From an uncultured Clostridium sp. (lineage in GTDB: Bacteria; Bacillota; Clostridia; Lachnospirales; Lachnospiraceae): DNA of 23,631 bases. The position numbers and the translations under genes were made by a program. This document shows, piece after piece, positions 1-8,044 of this stretch (position 1 is its first letter; each line of letters begins with the position of its first letter). A model generated the notes under the pieces. The model ran no database searches. It was given only the letters and a program-made list of their open reading frames with translations, and was not told the DNA's origin. The stretch spans positions 1 through 23,631 of the forward strand of contig UQJF01000035.1 in NCBI GenBank assembly GCA_900541315.1. Direction: 5' to 3'.

Positions 1-50
1 TACGAGATGTAGCTCCGTCTCGTGGGCTCGGAGATGTGTATAAGAGACAG
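1..50 (+). other. Illumina Nextera i7 adapter left in the assembly
   Basis: This is library adapter, not genomic DNA. Bases 1-8 (TACGAGAT) are the 3' end of the P7 primer, 9-16 (GTAGCTCC) are an i7 index, 17-31 are the Nextera read-2 segment GTCTCGTGGGCTCGG, and 32-50 are the 19-bp Tn5 mosaic end AGATGTGTATAAGAGACAG. Genomic sequence starts at base 51, inside proA. The window therefore begins at a contig end made by a tagmentation event. Confidence 0.98.
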
Positions 51-1232
51 CATAGGACCTCTGGCATGAAGCTTCTGCGTACTGATGCCGATCTCCGCTC
101 CAAAACCAAATTCCTCTCCGTCTGTAAAACGGGTAGATGCATTTACATATACTGCAGCAGCATCTACTTCATCTAAGAACTTCTGGGCATTAAAATAATC
201 GGATGTAATAATAGACTCAGAATGACCTGTATTGTACTTGTTAATATGTTCTATTGCTTCTTCTACCGAGTCTACAACCTTCAAGGATACGATATAATCC
301 AGATATTCCGTACCCCAGTCTTCTTCTGCAGCAGGGGTGAATTCCGGCACCACTGCCATGGCTGCCTCGTCTGCCCTCACTTCTACATTTTTTTCTGACA
401 GGCGCTTTTTAAGAAGCGGCAGGAACTGATCTGCTATCTTTCTGTGGACGACCAGGGACTCGCAGGCATTGCACACACCGATCCGCTGGGTCTTTGCATT
501 ATAGATAATATCTAATGCCATATTAAAATCAGCAGTTTCATCTACAAAGATATGGCAGTTTCCTGTTCCTGTCTCGATCACCGGAACAGTACTGTTTTCC
601 ACTACAGAACGGATGAGACCGGCACCTCCTCTTGGAATAAGCACATCCACATATCGGTTTAAGCGCATCAGCTCTTTTGTGGTCTCTCTGCTGGTATCTT
701 CGATCAGCTGTAGGGCATCTTCCGGAAGTCCTGCTCTTGTAAGACCTGTGCGAAGCCATTTTGTGATTGCTTTATTGGATTCAATGGCATCGCTGCCTCC
801 TTTTAAGATCACTGCATTTCCTGATTTAAAGCAGAGGCCAAAAGCATCCGCTGTTACATTAGGGCGGGCCTCATAGATCATAGCAATGACTCCTAAAGGA
901 ACCCTTTTCTGGCCAATCTTTAAGCCATTCGGACGCAGCTTCATGGAGATCACCTCTCCTACCGGATCATCTAAGGCAGCTACTTTTAAAAGGCCATCTG
1001 CCATGGACTGGATCCGGCCCGGATTTAAAGCAAGGCGGTCTAACAGGCCCTTGCTCATGCCGCAGTTTTCTGCTTTTTCATAATCTGCCTGATTTGCAGC
1101 CAGGATTTCTTCCTCTCCCTCTAAAAGGGCTCTTGCTGCTTCTTCCAATCCTATATTTTTTTCTCTTGAACCTAAGTTATTTAATGTTCTGGAAACAGCT
1201 TTTGCTCGGCTTCCGATTTCTTCCAGTGTCAT
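51..1232 (-). CDS. proA: Gamma-glutamyl phosphate reductase ProA, 3' end missing
   Basis: ProA reduces gamma-glutamyl phosphate to glutamate-5-semialdehyde with NADPH, the second step of proline synthesis from glutamate. The 394 visible codons follow the family throughout: an N-terminal [13 protein letters not shown] region, then [20 protein letters not shown], then [11 protein letters not shown], and [15 protein letters not shown], which holds the catalytic cysteine. Near the end it reads [20 protein letters not shown] and then runs into the adapter, so roughly the last 20 residues are missing. Two in-frame ATGs sit at 1238 and 1232. The second is preferred because AGGAG lies 8 nt before it but only 2 nt before the first. 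The gene follows a DUF896 gene by about 24 nt, in the same transcription unit as proB. The truncation is an assembly edge, not a mutation. Confidence 0.95.
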
Positions 1233-1256
1233 AACCATCTCTCCTTCTGGCTATAT

Positions 1257-1478
1257 CTATACTTCTTTAATACCACCGTATTTCTTTCCCAGGTCTGTAA
1301 TAGAGCCGTCCTTCTCTTTAATAGAAATATTATTTAAGTTGCTTCTTAAATTAGAACGGATAGCAGCCAGGTATTCTTTTCTTAAAGCTGCCTGCTCGGC
1401 TTTTTCCTCATCTGTAAGACCTACAGACTGAGATTTATGATAAAGTTCGTTGATCCTGTCGATTTTTGATGAATCCAT
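1257..1478 (-). CDS. DUF896 (YnzC/UPF0291 family) small protein
   Basis: This 73-residue protein matches the DUF896 family, of which Bacillus subtilis YnzC is the known example. It starts with a helical hairpin (KIDRINELYHKSQSVGLTDE, then EKAEQAALRKEYLAAIRSN). A short tail follows with the family's D-G-S/N-x-x-T/D signature (IKEKDGSITDLG). YnzC itself is a small two-helix cytosolic protein of unknown activity. Here the gene lies between proB and proA, 24 nt before proA, so it is probably cotranscribed with proline synthesis genes. That is position only; no proline-related role is known. The family assignment is firm and the function is not known. Confidence 0.85.
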   Translation of the reverse strand: MDSSKIDRINELYHKSQSVGLTDEEKAEQAALRKEYLAAIRSNLRSNLNNISIKEKDGSITDLGKKYGGIKEV

Positions 1479-1510
1479 ACTATCACTCCTCGTATAATAT
1501 TTTAATATGA

Positions 1511-1716
1511 AGATGATACCAGGGTCAAAAGGTCATAAATCCGATGCAAGCTTGCTTGCAGGAGGATTTTTGAACTTGGGACCCGCCAAAAACATGAGTA
1601 AGAAGCCATTTTTTGAAGAAAAATGAGCGGATTACGAATGTTTTTAGAATTGCGAGAGTGCAAAGCACGTAGCAATTCGGTATCAGAGGGGTCAAAATAC
1701 CTTTTGACCCCAACAT
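1511..1716. repeat. MITE-like intergenic repeat, complete copy with inverted ends
   Basis: This intergenic element fills the gap between proB and the DUF896 gene. It carries 12-bp perfect inverted ends (GGGTCAAAAGGT at 1522-1533 and its complement at 1699-1710). It has two internal hairpins: GAATTGC/GCAATTC with an inner GTGC-AAA-GCAC at 1647-1678, and GGGGTCAAAA/TTTTGACCCC with a 4-nt loop at 1688-1711. It also has a TGCAAGC-TT-GCTTGCA palindrome at 1545-1560. The part from about 1511 to 1650 recurs in opposite orientation at 14701-14838. A 67-codon ORF through it has no family match I recognise and is taken as a shadow. The 1688-1711 hairpin begins 7 nt after the proB stop and could also affect termination or mRNA stability. 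Confidence 0.8.
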
Positions 1717-1717
1717 C

Positions 1718-2587
1718 TTAATATTCATTATTCAGATAATGCATCAGATCAAAGTCCAGATTGGGATGGGCTAAAAACAAAGTTCCTTTTTCTTTTCCGC
1801 TCATAATGTCCATGATCACATCTATCTGATCACCGTTGGCGATCACCATATCAGCACCACTGTCTGTGGCAATACGGGCAGCTGCCAGCTTTGCTGACAT
1901 TCCACCGGTCCCCACACTGCTTCCAGAAGTTTCTTTTCCCATATTCATATATTTCTGGCTGATCTCAGGCACCAGACTGATAAATCTGGCATCTGGGTTG
2001 CTCCTTGGATCATCCGTATAAAGGCCGTCAATATCAGAAAGCAGGATCAGAAGATCTGCCCCGATAAGAGCTGCAACGATAGCAGAAAGGCGATCATTAT
2101 CACCGAAGCTGTCTACATACGGGATCTCAGAAGTAGATACTGTATCATTTTCATTTACAATAGGGATCGCACCTAAACGCAGCAATTCATCAAAGGTGTT
2201 CTGTGCATTGTAACGGGAACTGTCATTGACCATGGTATCCTTGGTCAGAAGGACCTGGGCTGCTGTCTGGTTGTACTCGCTGCAAAGCTTCTGGTAGACC
2301 ATCATCAGTCTTGCCTGTCCTACTGCTGCAAACGCCTGTTTTTCAGCTAAACTGTCAGGTCTTTTATGATGTCCGAAAGCCTGTCTGCCTGCTGCGATAG
2401 CACCGGAAGAAACAAGGACTACTTCTTTCCCTTCTCCCCTGAGATCGCTGAGCACACGGATCAGCTTCTCGATCTTCGTCAGGTTCAGCTCTCCTGTTTC
2501 AGGATGTGTCAGGGAAGAAGAACCGATCTTTATTATAATTCTCTTTTTATCTTTTAAACTGTTACGTTTTGTAGCTTCCATGAGCAT
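1718..2587 (-). CDS. proB: Glutamate 5-kinase ProB, short form without PUA domain
   Basis: ProB phosphorylates glutamate to gamma-glutamyl phosphate, the first committed step of proline synthesis. The amino-acid-kinase fold is clear: KIGSSSLTHP near residues 20-29, VLVSSGAIAAGR, the substrate loop NENDTVS, and a late SVGTGGMSAK glycine-rich motif. At 289 residues the protein ends after the kinase domain. The C-terminal PUA domain of the E. coli enzyme is absent, as in many Firmicutes. The start at 2587 has a GAAGGGAG Shine-Dalgarno about 10 nt upstream, with an in-frame ATG two codons later. Feedback inhibition by proline is typical of the family but cannot be read from this sequence. The repeat element follows the stop by 1-2 bases of spacer. 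Confidence 0.95.
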   Translation of the reverse strand: MLMEATKRNSLKDKKRIIIKIGSSSLTHPETGELNLTKIEKLIRVLSDLRGEGKEVVLVSSGAIAAGRQAFGHHKRPDSLAEKQAFAAVGQARLMMVYQKLCSEYNQTAAQVLLTKDTMVNDSSRYNAQNTFDELLRLGAIPIVNENDTVSTSEIPYVDSFGDNDRLSAIVAALIGADLLILLSDIDGLYTDDPRSNPDARFISLVPEISQKYMNMGKETSGSSVGTGGMSAKLAAARIATDSGADMVIANGDQIDVIMDIMSGKEKGTLFLAHPNLDFDLMHYLNNEY

Positions 2588-2611
2588 CTTTTGCCAGCTC
2601 CCTTCTTAGTG

Positions 2612-2654
2612 AAGTTCACGTCCTGCCTGTCTGATCTGGCGCAGGACTGGACTT
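2612..2654 (-). promoter_or_regulatory. Leader hairpin just before the proB ribosome binding site
   Basis: On the minus strand GTCCTGC (2641-2647) can pair with GCAGGAC (2620-2626), extended by AAGT/ACTT outside a short internal loop. The structure ends a few bases before the proB Shine-Dalgarno (complement of 2599-2608). It has no uridine run, so it is not an obvious terminator. It may be a translational leader element or an mRNA processing hairpin between the COG2509 gene and proB. The function is inferred only. Confidence 0.35.
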
Positions 2655-2678
2655 TTCCACTATCTTACACCAAATTCA

Positions 2679-4307
2679 TTACTCCGTCAATTTGTATCTT
2701 CTTATAAGCTCTTCTGCCACTTTTAAACCATCCATGGCTGCAGAGGTGATGCCTCCTGCATATCCAGCGCCTTCACCACAAGGATATAAGCCCTTTACAG
2801 AGCTTTCTAAAGTTTCTCCTCTGGGGATACGTACCGGGGAAGATGTGCGGCTTTCCACACCTGCTAAAATAGCATCTGGACGGTCAAACCCTTTGATCTT
2901 TCTCCCAAAAGCCTCCATTCCTTCTACAAAAGCTTCCGAAAGCTCATCTGGGAGGATTTTTCTCAAGTTTGCAAACTGATATTCCCCACAAAATGCCGGC
3001 TGTACTTCGCCAAGCTTTTCCGTGATCTTTCCGTTTTTAAAATCCCCATAGAGCTGGACTGGTATTTTCCCTTTTCCTGCCTCATAGGCTTTTTCCTCAA
3101 GTTCTCTCTGGAAATGAATACCTGACAGCGGATGGACTCCTTCTCCTCTTTTTGTTTCACAGGAAAAATCCTCAGGGTTTACAGTAACTATCAATGCACT
3201 GTTGGCATTTTCTCCTGCTCTGTCATGATAACTCATTCCATTTACAGCCAGACGGTTCTTTTCAGAAGAAGCATTGACCACATAGCCGCCAGGACACATG
3301 CAGAAGGAATACACGCCTCTTCCACAGGAAGTCTGAGCTGTCAGTTTATAGCTTGCAGGGCCTAATTCTTTACATTCCGTCATCCCATACTGGCTTTCAT
3401 TGATCATAGTCTGTGGATGCTGGATACGGAAACCTACAGCAAAAGGTTTTGCTTCCATGGAAACCTGCTTTTCATAAAGAATTTCAAAAGTATCTCTGGC
3501 GCTATGACCGATGGCTGCAACTGCCGCCTGTACCGGAATGCGTTCTGTACCATTTACAATAACTGCTGCCAGTTTTCCTTCTGTTATTTCAAAATCTGTC
3601 ACCTGGCTTAAGAAGCGGACCTGACCTCCCAGATTTTCAATCTCTTGGCGGATAGATTTTACAATATGGCTTAACACATCTGTCCCAATATGAGGTTTGT
3701 TTGCATAGCAGATAGACGGATCTGCACCAAACTCTGTAAGAATGCGCAGCACTTCCCTGTTCCTGCCAAAGGTATCTTTTACAAGGGTATTCAGCTTTCC
3801 GTCTGAAAACGTACCTGCGCCGCCTTCTCCAAACTGCACATTGGATGAAGGATTTAATTCTCCTGTTTTCCAGAATTTCGCTACCCGCTCTGTTCTGGTA
3901 TCTACATCTTCTCCCCGTTCTAAAAGTATAGGACGGTATCCTTTTCTCGCAAGAGCAAGGCCACAGAACAATCCCGCAGGGCCCATTCCAATGACCACCG
4001 GTGGATATTTTAAAGGCGTATTTCCACATTCAGGAAGGACATATGGTTTTTCTTCGTGAACTGTGATATTCCTGTCTTTTCTCTTCTTTACAAGACGTTC
4101 CTCTTCTTTTTTTCCGCCATTTTTTAATGCAATATCCACGATATAGCTGTAATGGATCTCCGGCTTTTTTCTTGCATCTACAGACTGTTTTACCAGCTTA
4201 GTTTCTTTTATCAGCTCCGGCTGGATATAAAGCTCTTTCGCAGCCTTTAAAAGCAGGTCATTTTCGGTATGTCCTAAAGGCATTTTCAGCTGACTGATAC
4301 GTATCAT
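2679..4307 (-). CDS. COG2509-type FAD-dependent dehydrogenase
   Basis: This is a 542-residue cytosolic flavoprotein of the uncharacterised COG2509 family. An N-terminal domain of about 95 residues rich in Lys and Glu precedes the FAD-binding Rossmann motif VIGMGPAG (residues 105-112). That motif is followed by LLERG, the ribose-binding acid at the end of the second strand. Further family blocks are NVQFGEGGAGTFSDGKLNT, CMCPGGYVVNASS and the C-terminal GEGAGYAGGITSAAMDGLK, which closes the FAD site. The substrate is unknown. Its start overlaps the stop of the upstream HI0933-family gene by 4 bases (ATGA), so the two flavoproteins are translationally coupled and may work together. Length is normal for the family. 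Confidence 0.88.
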   Translation of the reverse strand: MIRISQLKMPLGHTENDLLLKAAKELYIQPELIKETKLVKQSVDARKKPEIHYSYIVDIALKNGGKKEEERLVKKRKDRNITVHEEKPYVLPECGNTPLKYPPVVIGMGPAGLFCGLALARKGYRPILLERGEDVDTRTERVAKFWKTGELNPSSNVQFGEGGAGTFSDGKLNTLVKDTFGRNREVLRILTEFGADPSICYANKPHIGTDVLSHIVKSIRQEIENLGGQVRFLSQVTDFEITEGKLAAVIVNGTERIPVQAAVAAIGHSARDTFEILYEKQVSMEAKPFAVGFRIQHPQTMINESQYGMTECKELGPASYKLTAQTSCGRGVYSFCMCPGGYVVNASSEKNRLAVNGMSYHDRAGENANSALIVTVNPEDFSCETKRGEGVHPLSGIHFQRELEEKAYEAGKGKIPVQLYGDFKNGKITEKLGEVQPAFCGEYQFANLRKILPDELSEAFVEGMEAFGRKIKGFDRPDAILAGVESRTSSPVRIPRGETLESSVKGLYPCGEGAGYAGGITSAAMDGLKVAEELIRRYKLTE

Positions 4308-5788
4308 GTTCTTGCAGTCCTCCTGGTTTTCTGTGTATATTTCTTTTCTGGGTAATTTTTAACAGTTTTCTTTTCCATCTGTTTCGTGTTTACGTTCCTG
4401 TTTTTTTCTATATTCTTTTTTCCTATGTTCTTTTTTTCTACGCTTTTCTTCTCTATGTTTTTCTTCTCTACACTCTTTTTCCCAGTGTTCCTCTTTTCCG
4501 GATTTCTTTGCCCCAGCTGTTTTTTTTCCCACTTTTCCGGTTCTGTTTTCATTTCCTGCTTTCCGGCACCGCCTGCCGCACATCTTCCTGCGATCAAACC
4601 ACTGGACCAAGCAAATTGAAGATTATAACCGCCGCAGATCCCATCTACATCCAGGATCTCACCAGCCATATACAAGCCAGGACAAAGCCGGGACTCCATT
4701 GTAGTCTCATCTATTTCATTGGTGTCCACACCACCGCAGCACACCTGGGCATTGGCAAAGGGATTAACAGACATGACAACTGCTTCATATTCTTTTAATT
4801 CTTTACAGATTTTTTCCAGCTGTTTTCCAGTTAATGAACCACAGGAAATATTCCCATCGATTCCCGCCAGTTTCAAAAGAACCTGGGCAAGTTTACGGTT
4901 CAGCATTCCGGTAAACAGTTCCGCTGTCGGCTTATAAGCCAGCAAAAGCGCTCTCTTCTTTAAAAGGCGGAAGCTTTCACTGTTATTCCAGCCTGGCATA
5001 AAGTCCACATAAACTCTTACTTTTTTCTTTTCATCTAACGCTCTTGCTGCATACCGGCTCACCTGAAAGACCGGAATGCCGGAAAGACCATAATCGGTGA
5101 TCTGAAGCTCTCCTTTATCCTTTGCCAAAGTAATGCCATCTGCCTGTAAGCTTACTTCTGCCTCTGTGCGGATACCTGCCATCTGTTTGTACATATTTCC
5201 CTGACAGCGCAGCTGCACCAGGGCCGGAAGAGGTTTGATTATGGAATGTCCCAGCTGGCGGGCATATTCATAGCCACTGCCATCTGAACCAGTGGAAGGT
5301 GCTGCCTTTGAACCTGCTGCCAGGATCAGGGCATCTGCCTCCACCGTCCCCTGATCTGTATGTATAAAAAATCCTCCATTTTTCTTCTCGATTTTTTCTA
5401 TATAACAGGAAAGGAGAATGCGGATCTTCAACCGCTCTATCTCTTCTCTGAGTACGTCTAAAACAGAAGCAGCCTGATCGGAGTTAGGATAAATATAACC
5501 ATTCCTGTCTTTTGGAACGATCCCCAGTTCCATAAAAAATTCCAGGGTCTCATTAACATTAACTTTCCTTATTACCTGCATAGGAAAATCCTTCCTGCCG
5601 CAGCGGTAGCAATCTTCCTCCATTTTATAATTGGTAAGATTACATCTGCCGTTGCCTGTAGAAAGGATTTTTTTTCCCACCCGGTCCATATGTTCTATGA
5701 CAGTTACTTCCGCTCCGTTCCTGGCTGCGCCAATGGCAGCCACCAGCCCCGAAGCACCTCCACCAATAATTCCTACTCTTTTCTTCAT
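4304..5788 (-). CDS. HI0933/BaiN-family flavoprotein with lysine-rich repeat tail
   Basis: The first ~408 residues are a complete HI0933-family NAD(P)/FAD-dependent oxidoreductase: GIIGGGASGL at 6-15, GKKILSTGNGRCNLTN near 38-53, ALILAAGSKAAPSTGSDGSG in the middle and DVDGICGGYNLQFAWSSG near the end. Family members include BaiN, which was proposed to act on bile-acid intermediates; the substrate here cannot be deduced. An unusual 86-residue highly basic tail follows (409-494). It contains five consecutive pentapeptides of the form KKSVE/KKNIE/KKNIG at about 437-461, a 15-nt minisatellite at DNA level (about 4406-4480). Most relatives, including the paralogue at 18019-19299 (426 aa), lack such a tail. 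The stop overlaps the COG2509 start (ATGA). The tail could bind nucleic acid or be disordered. Confidence 0.88.
   Translation of the reverse strand: MKKRVGIIGGGASGLVAAIGAARNGAEVTVIEHMDRVGKKILSTGNGRCNLTNYKMEEDCYRCGRKDFPMQVIRKVNVNETLEFFMELGIVPKDRNGYIYPNSDQAASVLDVLREEIERLKIRILLSCYIEKIEKKNGGFFIHTDQGTVEADALILAAGSKAAPSTGSDGSGYEYARQLGHSIIKPLPALVQLRCQGNMYKQMAGIRTEAEVSLQADGITLAKDKGELQITDYGLSGIPVFQVSRYAARALDEKKKVRVYVDFMPGWNNSESFRLLKKRALLLAYKPTAELFTGMLNRKLAQVLLKLAGIDGNISCGSLTGKQLEKICKELKEYEAVVMSVNPFANAQVCCGGVDTNEIDETTMESRLCPGLYMAGEILDVDGICGGYNLQFAWSSGLIAGRCAAGGAGKQEMKTEPEKWEKKQLGQRNPEKRNTGKKSVEKKNIEKKSVEKKNIGKKNIEKNRNVNTKQMEKKTVKNYPEKKYTQKTRRTART
4406..4480 (-). repeat. 15-nt coding minisatellite (KKxxE pentapeptides)
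   Basis: Five successive 15-nt units encode KKSVE, KKNIE, KKSVE, KKNIG and KKNIE inside the tail of the HI0933-family gene. The units are purine-rich on the coding strand and near-identical. Such arrays can change copy number by slippage. Because each unit is a multiple of three, a change would lengthen or shorten the tail without a frameshift. Confidence 0.8.
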
Positions 5789-5806
5789 ATTACTTAAACT
5801 CCTGTT

Positions 5807-6187
5807 TTAGCTTGTATACGACTCCAGATAATGGTATACGTCCATCATATCAGAAAACCAGATTCCCTCCATCAGGCGGACTCTCTCACTTTCCGGAAAA
5901 TCTGTGACCGGAATATGGGTGTACAGACAGACGGTACTTTTATCACTGCAGAATACAAGAAGAAAGCCGGCCTCGGAAACCAGAAAATACTGTGACCTTG
6001 CAGTGATAATGCTTTCCTGGTTTGCGGCTGCCCTTCCTTCCATTTCATTTACACTTTCCGTTTCTATTACTGTATTTGGCACTGGTGCTTCCTCCCGCAT
6101 CTGGTATCTGGCCGCCCCATAGATAATGAGAACAGATACCACTGCTGAAATACCAAATAAGCCCAGAGCAAATAAAAAATGTTTCAT
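5807..6187 (-). CDS. Small membrane-anchored protein of unknown function
   Basis: The protein has 126 residues. Residues 5-25 form one hydrophobic segment (FLFALGLFGISAVVSVLIIYG) with a positive N-terminus, so it is an anchored protein with the rest outside. A linker rich in Glu, Asn and Thr (about 30-58) leads to a compact C-terminal domain of about 60 residues: SQYFLVSEAGFLLVF, then TVCLYTHIPVTDFPESERVRLMEG, then DVYHYLESYTS. The pattern of a residue-by-residue readout domain (YFLVSE.GFLLVF) resembles the C-terminal BofC-like domain of clostridial spore proteins, but I would not insist on that. It lies 18 nt upstream of the HI0933 gene and is probably cotranscribed. I do not recognise a named gene. 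Confidence 0.65.
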   Translation of the reverse strand: MKHFLFALGLFGISAVVSVLIIYGAARYQMREEAPVPNTVIETESVNEMEGRAAANQESIITARSQYFLVSEAGFLLVFCSDKSTVCLYTHIPVTDFPESERVRLMEGIWFSDMMDVYHYLESYTS

Positions 6188-6303
6188 AGATACTGCCTCC
6201 TGTATCAGGCCTTATATTTCCTTTTGGCCTTTTCAAAGGTAGTATCTGCCAGAATGTCCTATTTTAAACCTGTCCTGACACTGTTTATATAATAAATATA
6301 TTG

Positions 6304-8019
6304 TCACATCAGTCTTACTTTCTTTAAAATGCGGATCAGCCTGGTTCCCATAGGCATATCCCGCAGTTCTTCTTCATCAATTGCCTTTAGCCCTATTAAA
6401 AGCACTGCATACACAGCCGCTGCCACTGCCACTGTCGGAAATACCACAATAGCTCTTCCTGAACGCCCTCTTAAAAGAGCTGCCGGAAGGATAAAGACAA
6501 GGATTTTGTACACTCCCCATGCTACGGCTCCCATAACACAGGCACTGATAGCAGGAAGTACAAAGGTCTTTTTATACTCCTGACTGTATCTTGCATATCT
6601 TGCGATCGTTCTGGCATTTAAAATGCACATTATAAAGGCGAATACAATATTGGCAAATACAACTCCATAAATACCCATATGGAATATCATAAGAAATACC
6701 CATAATACCGCCACATGGATCACCAGAGAAACAGCCGCATGGCGGACCGGCACTTCCATATGGTTCAGCCCCTGAAGCACTGCATTGGTCACTGTAGACA
6801 GTGAGAAAAATACAACTGCAAGGGAACCTGCCATAGTCAGTCTGATCAAAAGGCTGTTGTCTTCGCTGATAAACAGCAGATTGCACACCGGATCAGCCAG
6901 GACTGCGATCCCCACTGCTGCCGGGATAGAGATCAGCATAGAGAAACGTACAGCTGCCGCGATCCTTTTTAAAGTCTGCTCTCTGTCTCCTGCTGATACC
7001 GCTCTTGTAAGAGACGGGATCAAAGAAGATGAAAGTGCATTGGAAACAGCTACAGGAATGTTAAATAACAGCTGATACTGTCCCAACGCGCCCCAGAATA
7101 CAGCAATCTCTTCGCCGCTATACCCCAGCTTGTCCATTCCCTGTCCAAACAAGAAGTTATCCACTACATTAGAGCAGTTATATATACCGCTGCTGACCAC
7201 GATCGGAAGGACTGTAATAGTCAGTGCATAGATCAGTTTTCCATATCGCGTCCGCTTTCTTCTTGCTATTTTTGCAGCTTCCGGTGACAGATCCTCAACT
7301 GCAATGCGCTGTTTTAAAACAGAACGTCCGCTTTTAGCTGTCAGGAAGATAAAAAAGATAAACGCAGTCAGTGCACCGGCACCTGTACCAATGGTGCCAC
7401 CTGCCGCACCTAAAGCATAGGAATAATTCTTTGCCCCCTGTGCCGCATTCATCCCTTCACCTACGCGGAATAAAATACCCGCTGCCACCACACTGACAAT
7501 GGCATTTATGACCTGCTCTAAAATCTGGGAGATCGCTGTAGGTATCATAGTTCCTGTACCCTGAAAATATCCCCTTAAAACTCCCAGATACGCCATGATC
7601 CAAATGGTAGGCGCCAGCGTTTTTAAAGCATAACTGGAATATGGTGTTTTGATCAATCCTGCAAAAAAATCAGAACCAAACCACAGCACAATCGCTGCCA
7701 GTCCACCGGTAACAGTTGCATAGAGAAGACCTGTCTTTAAAATACGGCGGCAATTCTCATATTCTCCTTTTGCAAGTCTTGCAGATATCATCTTTGAAAT
7801 AGCCACTGGCATACTATAGGAGGAAAGGATCAGCAAAATGTTGTATACATTATACGCAGATGTATAATATCCATTCCCCTGTTTCCCGATAATGTCATTT
7901 AAAGGCATACGGTAAAGCATACCGATAATACGCACCAGGATGCCGGCCATTGCCAGAATACTGCCCTGTATTACAAAATTTGCTGCCTTATTTTTCTTTT
8001 TTCCCTGTACTGCTTTCAT
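6304..8019 (-). CDS. SpoVB/MurJ-type polysaccharide flippase (MOP superfamily)
   Basis: This 571-residue polytopic membrane protein of the MOP exporter superfamily belongs to the SpoVB/YtgP group, which flips lipid-linked envelope precursors, including lipid II in the MurJ-related branch. The N-terminus is characteristic: VIQGSILAMAGILVRIIGMLYRMPLNDIIG then GNGYYTSAYNVYNILLILSS, the first helices containing the functionally important RxxG region. About 14 hydrophobic segments alternate with short basic loops. LRGYFQGTGTMIPTAISQILEQ is the conserved loop before helix 5. The gene is 25 nt downstream of the DUF3048 gene, so it shares that operon. The company of yqfC and yqfD makes a role in spore cortex synthesis possible, but a vegetative role cannot be excluded. 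Confidence 0.88.
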   Translation of the reverse strand: MKAVQGKKKNKAANFVIQGSILAMAGILVRIIGMLYRMPLNDIIGKQGNGYYTSAYNVYNILLILSSYSMPVAISKMISARLAKGEYENCRRILKTGLLYATVTGGLAAIVLWFGSDFFAGLIKTPYSSYALKTLAPTIWIMAYLGVLRGYFQGTGTMIPTAISQILEQVINAIVSVVAAGILFRVGEGMNAAQGAKNYSYALGAAGGTIGTGAGALTAFIFFIFLTAKSGRSVLKQRIAVEDLSPEAAKIARRKRTRYGKLIYALTITVLPIVVSSGIYNCSNVVDNFLFGQGMDKLGYSGEEIAVFWGALGQYQLLFNIPVAVSNALSSSLIPSLTRAVSAGDREQTLKRIAAAVRFSMLISIPAAVGIAVLADPVCNLLFISEDNSLLIRLTMAGSLAVVFFSLSTVTNAVLQGLNHMEVPVRHAAVSLVIHVAVLWVFLMIFHMGIYGVVFANIVFAFIMCILNARTIARYARYSQEYKKTFVLPAISACVMGAVAWGVYKILVFILPAALLRGRSGRAIVVFPTVAVAAAVYAVLLIGLKAIDEEELRDMPMGTRLIRILKKVRLM

Positions 8020-8044
8020 TTATCTTCTACTGTGCTCCACATTT

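Noticed and set aside
51..1232. proA as a natural pseudogene
   Set aside because: The missing end coincides exactly with adapter sequence, so it is an assembly edge.
1525..1728. 67-codon minus-strand ORF over the repeat (KKWLLTHVFGGSQ-type sequence)
   Set aside because: It is a reading frame through an intergenic repeat; the second copy at 14701-14838 carries a similar frame on the plus strand. There is no family match or ribosome binding site, and copy differences include indels.
4359..4610. 83-codon ORF in another frame of the lysine-rich tail
   Set aside because: It is the shadow of the purine-rich minisatellite; the amino acids are only Lys/Glu/Arg-rich runs, and the tail frame continues a confirmed flavoprotein.
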